Below the pieces are notes generated by a model. It was not told the DNA's origin and did no database searches. It saw only the letters and a program-made list of their open reading frames with translations. Shown here in pieces: positions 7,805 to 14,539 of a stretch of 16,228 bases of DNA. The translations under genes were made by a program, and so were the position numbers. Position 1 is the first letter of the stretch; every line of letters begins with the position of its first letter. Source of the DNA: Bacillota bacterium (GTDB lineage: Bacteria; Bacillota; Dehalobacteriia; UBA4068); assembly GCA_017439615.1 (NCBI GenBank), contig JAFSIU010000124.1, positions 1 through 16,228 on the forward strand, given 5' to 3'.

Positions 7805-8219
7805 GTTTTCCGATAATCTTTTTATTATTGCAGGCTTAATATTACTTTTGATATCTGTTTATGTTTATACTTTGCTTGCAGAAAGCGGCAACTATGCTTT
7901 GCCTTTTATCATTTTTGGCTGTGCCTGCGGTCTTTTCGGGCATGGTATGGGCAGCAGGCTTGCCAAAAGAGCACAGCAAAAAAATCCCGAGCTTGCAAAA
8001 CGCGTTGATATCGAAGTCAATGATGAGCGTAATAGCAAGATCAGATATCTTGCCAAAGCAAAAGCTTTTGATATGTTTATCTATATATTCGGCATACTTC
8101 TCTTGCTGTTTGCAGTTATGGAAATACCGACCTCTGCGGTTTTGCTGCTCTGCCTTGCTTATGCAGTTGTGATAGTGTTTTTTATATTCAATTTTAAAAA
8201 ACAGAATAAGACAATGTGA
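7794..8219 (+). CDS. Four-helix membrane protein paired with XRE regulator, function unknown
   Basis: A 141-residue protein with about four transmembrane helices: roughly residues 8-27, 34-52, 95-113 and 116-134. Between helices 2 and 3 is a charged cytosolic loop with the sequence QQKNPELAKRVDIEVNDERN, which I recall from a family of XRE-linked membrane proteins (DUF2178-like); this family assignment is from memory. The frame is open further upstream (to 7698), but the ATG at 7794 with GAGGAGG just before it is the sensible start. It overlaps the XRE gene end by 11 bp, so the two are translationally linked. A role in sensing a membrane condition for the regulator, or being its target, is only a guess. 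Confidence 0.85.
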   Translation: MKNKFSDNLFIIAGLILLLISVYVYTLLAESGNYALPFIIFGCACGLFGHGMGSRLAKRAQQKNPELAKRVDIEVNDERNSKIRYLAKAKAFDMFIYIFGILLLLFAVMEIPTSAVLLLCLAYAVVIVFFIFNFKKQNKTM

Positions 8220-8243
8220 GATATTCAGCTTCAAAATTAATCT

Positions 8244-8271
8244 TTGATTTAAAATTGAATTGTAGTATAAT
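8244..8271 (+). promoter_or_regulatory. Probable promoter of the PlsC-like acyltransferase gene
   Basis: TTGATT (8244-8249), a 16-nt spacer and a perfect TATAAT (8266-8271). The -10 overlaps the 5' arm of the adjacent terminator hairpin. Confidence 0.6.
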
Positions 8272-8308
8272 ATGCGTATAGGCTTTTTGTGCCTATACGC
8301 ATATTTTT
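8269..8308 (+). terminator. Intrinsic terminator after the XRE operon
   Basis: A 15-bp perfect stem (8269-8283 with 8291-8305) has a 7-nt loop and T-rich 3' side. Read-through RNA from the XRE operon would form the whole stem. RNA started at the overlapping promoter (near 8278) would contain only part of the 5' arm. Confidence 0.8.
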
Positions 8309-8328
8309 AGCATTCAGAGGAAAACACA

Positions 8329-9036
8329 ATGAGTAATGAAAACGATGTATTGGAAACTGCATCAGAGACCAAGGCAGGTTCAAATGATTTTTATGGCCGT
8401 ACAGGCAAATTCGCCATATGTGTCCTGCGAGCATTTTCACATAAATATAAATGTAAGATCAAAGCACCTGAGGAACCTGTTATATATGTTTGCCGCCATC
8501 TGAACACTCACGGTCCTTATACCGTATTCAAAAATCTTGATTTCAGCCTGCATTCCATGGCATTGAATATCTTTTTTGATAAAGAGGTTTGCAGCAATCA
8601 TTATCTGAACTTTACTTTTTCAGCCAAACGCGGCAAAAAACCAACTGCCTTTATAAAGGTCATTGCCAAAATGAGTGCAAGCATTGTTGTTAATGTTGTG
8701 CAGTCTCTGCAGGCTTTCCCTACATATCGAGACAGCACACAATCTTTCAAAAGCTTCCGCTATGGTATGGAATTTCTTATGAAAGGTGAAAGCCTCATCG
8801 TTTTCCCCGATATTGAATATACCAATGACTATGACAAACCGTCGGATATCTATACAGGCTTTCTGTATTTCGGAGAAATGTATTATAAAAAAACAGGCAA
8901 ACCGCTCAAATTCATTCCTGTTTTGATCGATGATGAAAAATATGAGATTATTGAACGCGAGCCGCTTTATATCAACAATTTCCGTAATGAATCAGAGAGA
9001 ATGCGTGAAGATCTGATCAAAGCTATCAATTGGTGA
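8329..9036 (+). CDS. PlsC-like (lyso)phospholipid acyltransferase family protein
   Basis: A 235-residue protein with the block order of 1-acyl-glycerol-3-phosphate acyltransferases: block I VCRHLNTHGPYTVF (residues 54-67), block III AFPTYRDSTQSF (129-140) and block IV VFPDIEY (158-164). It would transfer an acyl chain at the membrane during phospholipid synthesis. The block I HxxxxD signature is not intact: the His at 57 is followed five positions later by Gly, giving RHxNxHGP, and block IV has FPD rather than FPEG. I recall a clostridial subgroup with this same RHxNxHGP / FPD pattern, so it is probably a real subfamily and not a decayed gene, but substrate and activity are open. GAGG is 8 nt before the ATG. 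It has its own promoter and ends at a terminator shared with upp. Confidence 0.75.
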   Translation: MSNENDVLETASETKAGSNDFYGRTGKFAICVLRAFSHKYKCKIKAPEEPVIYVCRHLNTHGPYTVFKNLDFSLHSMALNIFFDKEVCSNHYLNFTFSAKRGKKPTAFIKVIAKMSASIVVNVVQSLQAFPTYRDSTQSFKSFRYGMEFLMKGESLIVFPDIEYTNDYDKPSDIYTGFLYFGEMYYKKTGKPLKFIPVLIDDEKYEIIEREPLYINNFRNESERMREDLIKAINW

Positions 9037-9053
9037 AACCTTAAATTTATATT

Positions 9054-9083
9054 AAAAAGGCAGGAACTTTTCCTGCCTTTTTT
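9054..9083. terminator. Bidirectional intrinsic terminator (acyltransferase / upp)
   Basis: A 13-bp perfect stem (9054-9066 with 9070-9082) has a 3-nt loop. The arms begin with A5 and end with T5-T6, so it provides a U-tract for both converging genes. Confidence 0.92.
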
Positions 9084-9102
9084 CGTCTTTAATTATTGTT
9101 TA

Positions 9103-9741
<639 letters not shown>

Positions 9742-9778
9742 TTATCTCTGCCTTTCCGAGAAATTTCTCTCTTTTTAT

Positions 9779-9807
9779 AGTATAACTCTTTTTTTTTGCT
9801 TTGTCTA
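9779..9807 (-). promoter_or_regulatory. Promoter of upp
   Basis: On the minus strand: TAGACA (-35, 9802-9807), a 17-nt spacer and TATACT (-10, 9779-9784). The spacer contains a run of nine A (T9 on plus, 9789-9797). Confidence 0.75.
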
Positions 9808-9829
9808 TAAATGCTTGCAAGAAAATCTT

Positions 9830-9858
9830 TTGCCAAAAGCAAGCAGAAATGTTATATT
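9830..9858 (+). promoter_or_regulatory. Promoter of the rlmD-type operon
   Basis: TTGCCA (9830-9835), a 17-nt spacer and TATATT (9853-9858). RNA would start near 9865, right at the AGGAGG, which leaves a leader of only about 13 nt. Confidence 0.65.
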
Positions 9859-9877
9859 AGAACAGGAGGATCTGATA

Positions 9878-11200
9878 TTGAAAACGAATGAGATTTTACA
9901 AATGAATATAACCTCAATGTCGGGTGAAGGCGAGGGAATTGCCAGGTATGATGGAATGGTTATCTTTGTCAAAGGTGTTGTTTCAGGCGAGCTTGTCAAT
10001 GCAAGAATAACTGAGGTCAAAAAGAACTTCGCCCGTGCTGAGATTATGGATATAATTCAGCCTTCTGCCTTGCGTATCGAAGCAGCTTGTCCTGAATTTG
10101 CTGCCTGCGGCGGCTGTTCCTTGCAGATTCTGTCTTATAAAGATCAGCTGGAGCTGAAACGGAATTATGTTGCTGAAGTGCTGCGACGTATAGGTAAAAC
10201 TCCTGTTTCTGTGCTGAAGATCAATTCCTTTGAACCTTATCATTATCGCAACCGTGTACAATGGCATTGTCAAGATGGCAAACTGGGTTTTTATAATCAA
10301 AGCAGTCATAATCTTGCTGTTTGTGACAGCTGCTTGCTTTTGCCCCAGGTTTTTAATGAAATCCAGACATTCTTAAATCAGCAGAAGCTTCCTGTTTCAC
10401 TTTGCCATTTCACTCTGCAGGCAAATGAAGATACGAGCCTTCTGATGGCAGTTTTCTGTGCAGAGGCAAGCTGCAGCAGAAAAGAACAACAGGAATATCG
10501 TAAGCTTGCAGAATTATTATCAATGCGTTTCCCCGAGCTTTGCTCATGTTTTCTTAATCTGTCCGACAGAAACAATATGCTCTATGGCAAGGATTTTGTA
10601 TTGCTATATGGCGAAAATCATTTACCGGTAAATATTTGCGGAAAGAAATTTTTGCTTTATCCATCAGCCTTTTTGCAGGTCAATTTCGCGGGCTGCGAAG
10701 CGCTGTATAACAAAGTTTTGGAATGGGCAGATTTATGTGGCGGTGAAACAATATGGGATATTTATTGTGGTATCGGTACTATTTCACTTTTGCTTGCCGA
10801 AAAAGCGGCAAGGGTAACGGGCATTGAATATTGCGCTCCCGCAATTGAGGCTGCTAAAGTCAATGCCAAGCTGAATAATTCTGCAAATTACAGCTTCTTA
10901 TGCGGCAGGGCAGAGGATATTTTGCCACACGAAGTTAAAAATGGCAAAAAAGCCGATCTTGCGGTGCTCGATCCGCCTCGGGCAGGCTGTGCTCCGCAGG
11001 TGATTGACGCTCTTATTTCTGCTGCCCCCGAGCGTATTATCTATGTTTCCTGCAATCCTGCCACTTTGGCAAGGGATCTGAAGCTCTTGCAGGAAAACTA
11101 TGAGCTGCAGCGAATAGAATGTTTCGATCTTTTCCCTCAAACCGTGCATTGTGAAACAATCGCTCTGTTAAATCGAAAACAGGAGGATAAGCAAAAATGA
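9878..11200 (+). CDS. rlmD: 23S rRNA m5U methyltransferase, RlmD/RumA family
   Basis: This SAM-dependent enzyme makes 5-methyluridine in 23S rRNA (U1939 in E. coli; Firmicutes homologues may modify one or two other uridines). About 440 residues: a TRAM domain (MNITSMSGEGEGIARYDG onward, ~9-60), then [4Fe-4S] cysteines C71, C77, C80 and probably C152, and a C-terminal methyltransferase domain with DIYCGIGTISL, LDPPRAGC and the catalytic cysteine in SCNPATLARD. The final HCETIALL carries the conserved Glu. The frame is open back to 9728, but the TTG at 9878 has AGGAGG 8 nt upstream (9864-9869) and sits downstream of the promoter, so it is chosen. It overlaps the phosphatase gene (ATGA) at its end. 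The precise target (RlmD or RlmCD type) cannot be told from sequence. Confidence 0.93.
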   Translation: MKTNEILQMNITSMSGEGEGIARYDGMVIFVKGVVSGELVNARITEVKKNFARAEIMDIIQPSALRIEAACPEFAACGGCSLQILSYKDQLELKRNYVAEVLRRIGKTPVSVLKINSFEPYHYRNRVQWHCQDGKLGFYNQSSHNLAVCDSCLLLPQVFNEIQTFLNQQKLPVSLCHFTLQANEDTSLLMAVFCAEASCSRKEQQEYRKLAELLSMRFPELCSCFLNLSDRNNMLYGKDFVLLYGENHLPVNICGKKFLLYPSAFLQVNFAGCEALYNKVLEWADLCGGETIWDIYCGIGTISLLLAEKAARVTGIEYCAPAIEAAKVNAKLNNSANYSFLCGRAEDILPHEVKNGKKADLAVLDPPRAGCAPQVIDALISAAPERIIYVSCNPATLARDLKLLQENYELQRIECFDLFPQTVHCETIALLNRKQEDKQK

Positions 11201-11664
11201 AAACCGTAGCACTGAAATCTGTTTTCGAAGCCTTTGATTATGTAATGGCGCATTATTATCCATTTGGAATGGAGGATTATGCCGAGCGCACCGACAGCTA
11301 TGCTGTTATCTCCATTCAGGATACGCATACAGATGGCTTTGGCTTCATTTTCCGCCCCAATGAATTCTGCGAGGATGTGCTGACACTCTATTTTGATGAT
11401 ATTGTCAAGGAGGTGGAGGGAGCCTTTCTCTTCACCGATGAACAAGCCGAGCATATCATCGATTTCATCCTTGCCAATCAAGAGGTTGAAACTTTGCTGG
11501 TGCATTGCTATGGCGGTCAATCACGCTCCAGAGCGGTTGCAGCCTTCGCTGTGAAAATGCTCGGCGGCGACAATGCAAAATATTTTGAAACGGGCAATCC
11601 CAATGCCTATGTATATAAAACCTTGGAAGAAGCATGGCAGCGCAGGCAGCAAAAGGCTGATTGA
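11197..11664 (+). CDS. Tyrosine / dual-specificity phosphatase-like protein
   Basis: A 155-residue protein with the Cys-x5-Arg phosphatase loop HCYGGQSRS (His103, Cys104, Arg110) followed by a helix (AVAAFAVKMLGG), as in small dual-specificity or tyrosine phosphatases. An Asp pair (LYFDDIV, 67-68) is well placed to supply the general acid. It would remove phosphate from protein tyrosine/serine or from small molecules in the cytosol; the substrate is unknown. Its ATG overlaps the TGA of the methyltransferase gene, with AGGAGG 10 nt upstream, so the two are co-transcribed and probably coupled. The next gene follows after 22 bp. Confidence 0.85.
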   Translation: MKTVALKSVFEAFDYVMAHYYPFGMEDYAERTDSYAVISIQDTHTDGFGFIFRPNEFCEDVLTLYFDDIVKEVEGAFLFTDEQAEHIIDFILANQEVETLLVHCYGGQSRSRAVAAFAVKMLGGDNAKYFETGNPNAYVYKTLEEAWQRRQQKAD

Positions 11665-11686
11665 AATATCTTGAAGGAGATGAAAA

Positions 11687-12259
11687 ATGGCAAAAACAAA
11701 GAAAAGCGGTCCTGCGATATTTATGTATTGCGTAATCGCCCTGACACTTATCATAGCAGCTATATGTTTTGTCCTGTATTATGGCGATTTCAGTGAAGGC
11801 ACTGCTGTTTTGTGGACAGGTATAGTAGCTTTCACTATTATGTATCATCTGTGGGTGCGCCTTATTTTCGGCAATATCAACAAGCTTTTCAATATCAATT
11901 ATAAACAATGGTGGTTCAGGGAAAGAGCTTTTGAAAAGGGCATATATAAAGCCCTGAAGGTCAGAAAATGGAAGGATAAGGCACTGACCTATAATCCCGA
12001 ATTATTTTCCCTGAAAGATCGTTCTCTCTCCGATATTGCCAATACCATGGCCAAGGTCGAGGTCGATCATTGGACAAATGTGCTCATATCACTTTCCACA
12101 TTGCTGTTTGCTGTTATTTGGGGGCAGTTTTGGCTGTTTTTTATTTCTGCTGTTGCCGCTATTCTTTTTGATATGCAATTTATTGTTATCCAGAGATATA
12201 ACAGACCCCGCGTTCTTAAGCTTCTTTCCAGACAGAAAAATATGACAGATAGGAGATGA
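11687..12259 (+). CDS. CrtO-like membrane acyltransferase family protein
   Basis: A 190-residue membrane protein with hydrophobic segments at about 9-31, 39-61 and 131-168. The central region (QWWFRERAFEKGIYKALKVR, then KWKDK) and the C-terminal QRYNRPR motif resemble the family of glycosyl-4,4'-diaponeurosporenoate acyltransferases (CrtO of staphyloxanthin synthesis), which is widely found in Firmicutes without carotenoid genes. No carotenoid gene is visible here, so the real substrate is unknown and the named activity should not be assumed. AAGGAG precedes the ATG. It lies 22 bp after the phosphatase gene and 4 bp before the next gene, inside one transcription unit. Confidence 0.65.
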   Translation: MAKTKKSGPAIFMYCVIALTLIIAAICFVLYYGDFSEGTAVLWTGIVAFTIMYHLWVRLIFGNINKLFNINYKQWWFRERAFEKGIYKALKVRKWKDKALTYNPELFSLKDRSLSDIANTMAKVEVDHWTNVLISLSTLLFAVIWGQFWLFFISAVAAILFDMQFIVIQRYNRPRVLKLLSRQKNMTDRR

Positions 12260-12263
12260 TATT

Positions 12264-12701
12264 ATGCCTGGGACAGCTTTTTCTGTTCAAAAGGATAATG
12301 ACGGGCTGAAATGGCTGATTACTGCAGAAACGCAGGACGATAGTCTTTGCCTTCCTTGTGATATTGATGGAATAAGAAAGGATGCTTTGGCTTCCTGCAA
12401 GCATTTACAAAAGATTCTTATTCCTTGCAATATAATGTTTATAGAAGAAGATGCCTTTGCAGGCTTTGATAAGAATCTATATATTCATTGCGAGGCGGCA
12501 TCTGAGCCGGAAACATGGTTCAGAGAGGAAATTTGCCTTGATTCTTTCTCTGAGGATTATGAGATGTATTTTGAGATGGAAGTCCGCTCATGGTTCGGGA
12601 AATATCACTATACCTGCGACAGCAATGACAGAATAACTTATCACAGCCCTTTTCTCCCCAAGATCATATTGAAAAGTACGGAATTCGAAAGCAATAAATA
12701 A
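12264..12701 (+). CDS. Short BspA-like leucine-rich repeat protein, function unknown
   Basis: A 145-residue protein. Residues about 35-75 (IRKDALASCKHLQKILIPCN, then IMFIEEDAFAGF) match the pattern of BspA/LRR_5-type repeats, with roughly one and a half repeat units. There is no signal peptide, so it is likely cytosolic, unlike the large surface proteins of that type. The acidic, aromatic C-terminal half (SEDYEMYFEMEVRSWFGKYH) is not recognised. AGGAGA lies 7 nt before the ATG, 4 bp after the previous stop codon, so it belongs to the same transcription unit. It could be a remnant of a longer repeat protein, but the clean ribosome binding site and operon position suggest that it is expressed. 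Confidence 0.6.
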   Translation: MPGTAFSVQKDNDGLKWLITAETQDDSLCLPCDIDGIRKDALASCKHLQKILIPCNIMFIEEDAFAGFDKNLYIHCEAASEPETWFREEICLDSFSEDYEMYFEMEVRSWFGKYHYTCDSNDRITYHSPFLPKIILKSTEFESNK

Positions 12702-12728
12702 ACCAAAAAGCTTTGGAGGGTAGAGCAT

Positions 12729-13157
12729 ATGATTTATACTGCATTGACGAAGAAGGCAATGAGAATAGCCTTTGATGCGCATAAAGAGCAGGTGGATAAA
12801 ACAGGTCTGCCTTATATTTTCCATCCCTTTCATCTGGCGGAGCAAATGACGGATGAAGTCACAACCTGCGTTGCTCTGCTGCATGATGTGGTCGAGGATA
12901 CTGATATAACCTTTGAGCAGCTGGCAGCGGAGGGCTTCACCGAGGAAATGCTTTCCGCGCTCAGATTGCTGACACATGACCATTCTGTCCCTTATATAGA
13001 TTATGTCAGGGAGATAAAAGAAAATCCCATCGCCAAAGCTGTCAAGCTGGCAGATTTAAGGCATAACAGTGATTTAAGCAGAATGGATATCATCGACGAA
13101 AAAGCAATAGACCGCACCGAAAAATATAAGCAGGCAATAGAATTATTGCAAAAGTAA
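12729..13157 (+). CDS. Small HD-domain (p)ppGpp hydrolase-like protein
   Basis: A 142-residue protein equal to the hydrolase (HD) half of RelA/SpoT with no synthetase domain, like small alarmone hydrolases (MESH1-type). The metal and catalytic motifs are present: H32 in YIFHPFHLA, H52-D53 in ALLHDVVEDT, E56-D57 and D109 in VKLADLRHN. It would remove pyrophosphate from ppGpp or a related nucleotide in the cytosol. Databases often mislabel such proteins as GTP pyrophosphokinase. GGAGGG lies 8 nt before the ATG, 27 bp after the LRR gene. Whether it acts on ppGpp or another nucleotide is not shown by the sequence. Confidence 0.82.
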   Translation: MIYTALTKKAMRIAFDAHKEQVDKTGLPYIFHPFHLAEQMTDEVTTCVALLHDVVEDTDITFEQLAAEGFTEEMLSALRLLTHDHSVPYIDYVREIKENPIAKAVKLADLRHNSDLSRMDIIDEKAIDRTEKYKQAIELLQK

Positions 13158-13165
13158 AAAATATA

Positions 13166-13194
13166 TAGATAATATAAGCAATTTGATATATAAT
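13166..13194 (+). promoter_or_regulatory. Possible internal promoter before the MoaE-like gene
   Basis: TAGATA (13166-13171), a 17-nt spacer and a perfect TATAAT (13189-13194) in the 70-bp AT-rich gap. No terminator separates the gene from the operon upstream, so it may be transcribed from both. Confidence 0.45.
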
Positions 13195-13227
13195 AAAAAT
13201 ACTTTATGAAGAAATGAGGTAAACAAT

Positions 13228-13623
13228 ATGACCAAAAAACCTTCTCCTTCTATCGAAGCATGGCTCAAGGAAGCCAAAGCTGATCCCTCCGCACGCAATG
13301 TCGGTATGTATCTTGTTCACAACGGCACCGTCCGTGAAAGCGCCAAGGCAAGAGTCCGCCATGGTGAAGATGTTGCTGATGTAACAGGTATGGAATTCTC
13401 CTATGATGAAGCAAAGGTCGAGGCCGCCATTGCTGAAGCATATAAGCTGCCCGGAATATATTATATCAAAGCATGGCTCAATGAAGGCTATCTTGAAGTA
13501 GGCGATGACATTATGTATGTACTTATCGGCGGTGATATCCGTCCCAATGTTGTCAATTGCCTGCAGAGCCTTGTTGAAACCATCAAAACTCAGTGCGTTA
13601 AGGAAATTGAATTGAATAACTGA
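13228..13623 (+). CDS. MoaE-like molybdopterin synthase catalytic subunit family protein
   Basis: A 131-residue protein related to MoaE, the large subunit of molybdopterin synthase, which with MoaD thiocarboxylate adds sulfur to precursor Z. Visible: the N-terminal PSIEAWLKEAKADP, the middle VTGMEFSYDEAKVEAAIAEA and the strand LEVGDDIMYVLIGGDIRP, which aligns with the LxVGE...HR part of MoaE. The C-terminal region reads IKTQCVKEIEL where typical MoaE has LKxxxPxWKKE, so one lysine (K120) is kept and the second (K125) is shifted. This is a divergent type common in anaerobes. MoaD and other moa genes are absent from the window. GAGGT is 7 nt before the ATG. Activity is uncertain. Confidence 0.7.
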   Translation: MTKKPSPSIEAWLKEAKADPSARNVGMYLVHNGTVRESAKARVRHGEDVADVTGMEFSYDEAKVEAAIAEAYKLPGIYYIKAWLNEGYLEVGDDIMYVLIGGDIRPNVVNCLQSLVETIKTQCVKEIELNN

Positions 13624-13626
13624 TAA

Positions 13627-13660
13627 AAAAGAGCAGAGATGATATCATCTCTGCTCTTTT
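13627..13660. terminator. Intrinsic terminator, 34-nt perfect palindrome
   Basis: 17-bp arms (13627-13643 and 13644-13660) meet with no spacer; in RNA the centre would open to a small loop. A6 on one side and T4 on the other. It ends the rlmD-to-moaE run. Confidence 0.9.
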
Positions 13661-13674
13661 AAACGTAAAAATTA

Positions 13675-13702
13675 TTGCAAAAAATACTTTTTGTGGTAAA
13701 AT
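13675..13702 (+). promoter_or_regulatory. Promoter of the 4Fe-4S protein / ECF S component pair
   Basis: TTGCAA (13675-13680), a 16-nt spacer and TAAAAT (13697-13702) preceded by TGG (extended -10). It predicts an untranslated leader of about 113 nt, with only two very small hairpins and no riboswitch I can recognise. Confidence 0.65.
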
Positions 13703-13821
13703 ATTCCTATTGCTTTGGAAAAAATATATATGTTGCAAAAACAACAGAGGATATGAATTTTTTATGCTAAACTGTTTTCAGTGAAAGATGGTATAAGCCA
13801 AATGAAAACGGAGGAATGAAA

Positions 13822-14508
13822 ATGATAAGAAGAATTATTGAAATTGATGAAGCAAGATGCAATGGCTGCGGAATCTGCGTTGAAGCCTGCCACGAAGGTG
13901 CGATAGGTCTTGTTGACGGCAAAGCAAAGCTCTTGCGTGATGATTATTGCGATGGCTTGGGCGATTGCCTTCCCAATTGTCCTATGGAAGCGATTTCTTT
14001 TGTTGAGCGCGAGGCAGCTGCTTATGATGAAGAAGCTGTCAAAAAGAATATGGCAGCCAAAGGCAAGCCTGTCTTTGCCTGCCCAGGTATGGCAGTCAAA
14101 AAAGTCGAACATAAGCCTGCAGAGCAGAGTGGACATATTGCTCCTCCTTCCGAGCTGCGTCAATGGCCCATTCAGATCAAGCTGATGCCGATCTCCGCAC
14201 CATATTATGATGGAGCAGATCTGCTTATTGCGGCTGATTGCACCGCTTTCAGTTATGGTGATTTCCACAATCGCTTTATGAAAAACCGTGTAACCGTTAT
14301 CGGCTGTCCAAAGCTGGATGCTGTTGATTATACAGATAAGCTGGCTCAGATTCTGGCAGCCAATGATATCAAATCCGTTCTCCTGACCCGTATGCATGTT
14401 CCTTGCTGCGGTGGTCTTGAGAATGCAGTGCGCAAGGCAATTGCTCTTTGCGGAAAAGATCTGCCTTTGGAAATTGTTACTATCAATGCCGAGGGTGAGA
14501 TACTCTAG
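13822..14508 (+). CDS. 4Fe-4S ferredoxin-like protein
   Basis: A 228-residue cytosolic iron-sulfur protein. The first cluster motif is C13-x2-C16-x2-C19-x3-C23 (CNGCGICVEAC), and a second is C43-x5-C49-x3-C53 (CDGLGDCLPNCP), the pattern of a dicluster ferredoxin domain. The ~170-residue C-terminal part has further conserved-looking cysteines (FACPG, AADC, IGCPK, VPCCGG) and the block LRQWPIQIKLMPISAPY, which I recall from a widespread family of anaerobe 4Fe-4S proteins of unknown role. It is likely an electron carrier or oxidoreductase subunit. The ATG at 13816 is only 1 nt from the GGAGG (13810-13814), so the ATG at 13822 (7 nt away) is preferred. It is 31 bp upstream of the ECF gene, with no terminator between. 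Confidence 0.88.
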   Translation: MIRRIIEIDEARCNGCGICVEACHEGAIGLVDGKAKLLRDDYCDGLGDCLPNCPMEAISFVEREAAAYDEEAVKKNMAAKGKPVFACPGMAVKKVEHKPAEQSGHIAPPSELRQWPIQIKLMPISAPYYDGADLLIAADCTAFSYGDFHNRFMKNRVTVIGCPKLDAVDYTDKLAQILAANDIKSVLLTRMHVPCCGGLENAVRKAIALCGKDLPLEIVTINAEGEIL

Positions 14509-14539
14509 TTTATTTGTTTTAGGAAAAGAGGAAAAAAGA

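Noticed and set aside
13703..13821. Riboswitch in the leader before the 4Fe-4S / ECF genes
   Set aside because: Only 4- to 5-bp hairpins (for example ACTG-TTTT-CAGT) and no preQ1, TPP or cobalamin consensus that I can recognise.
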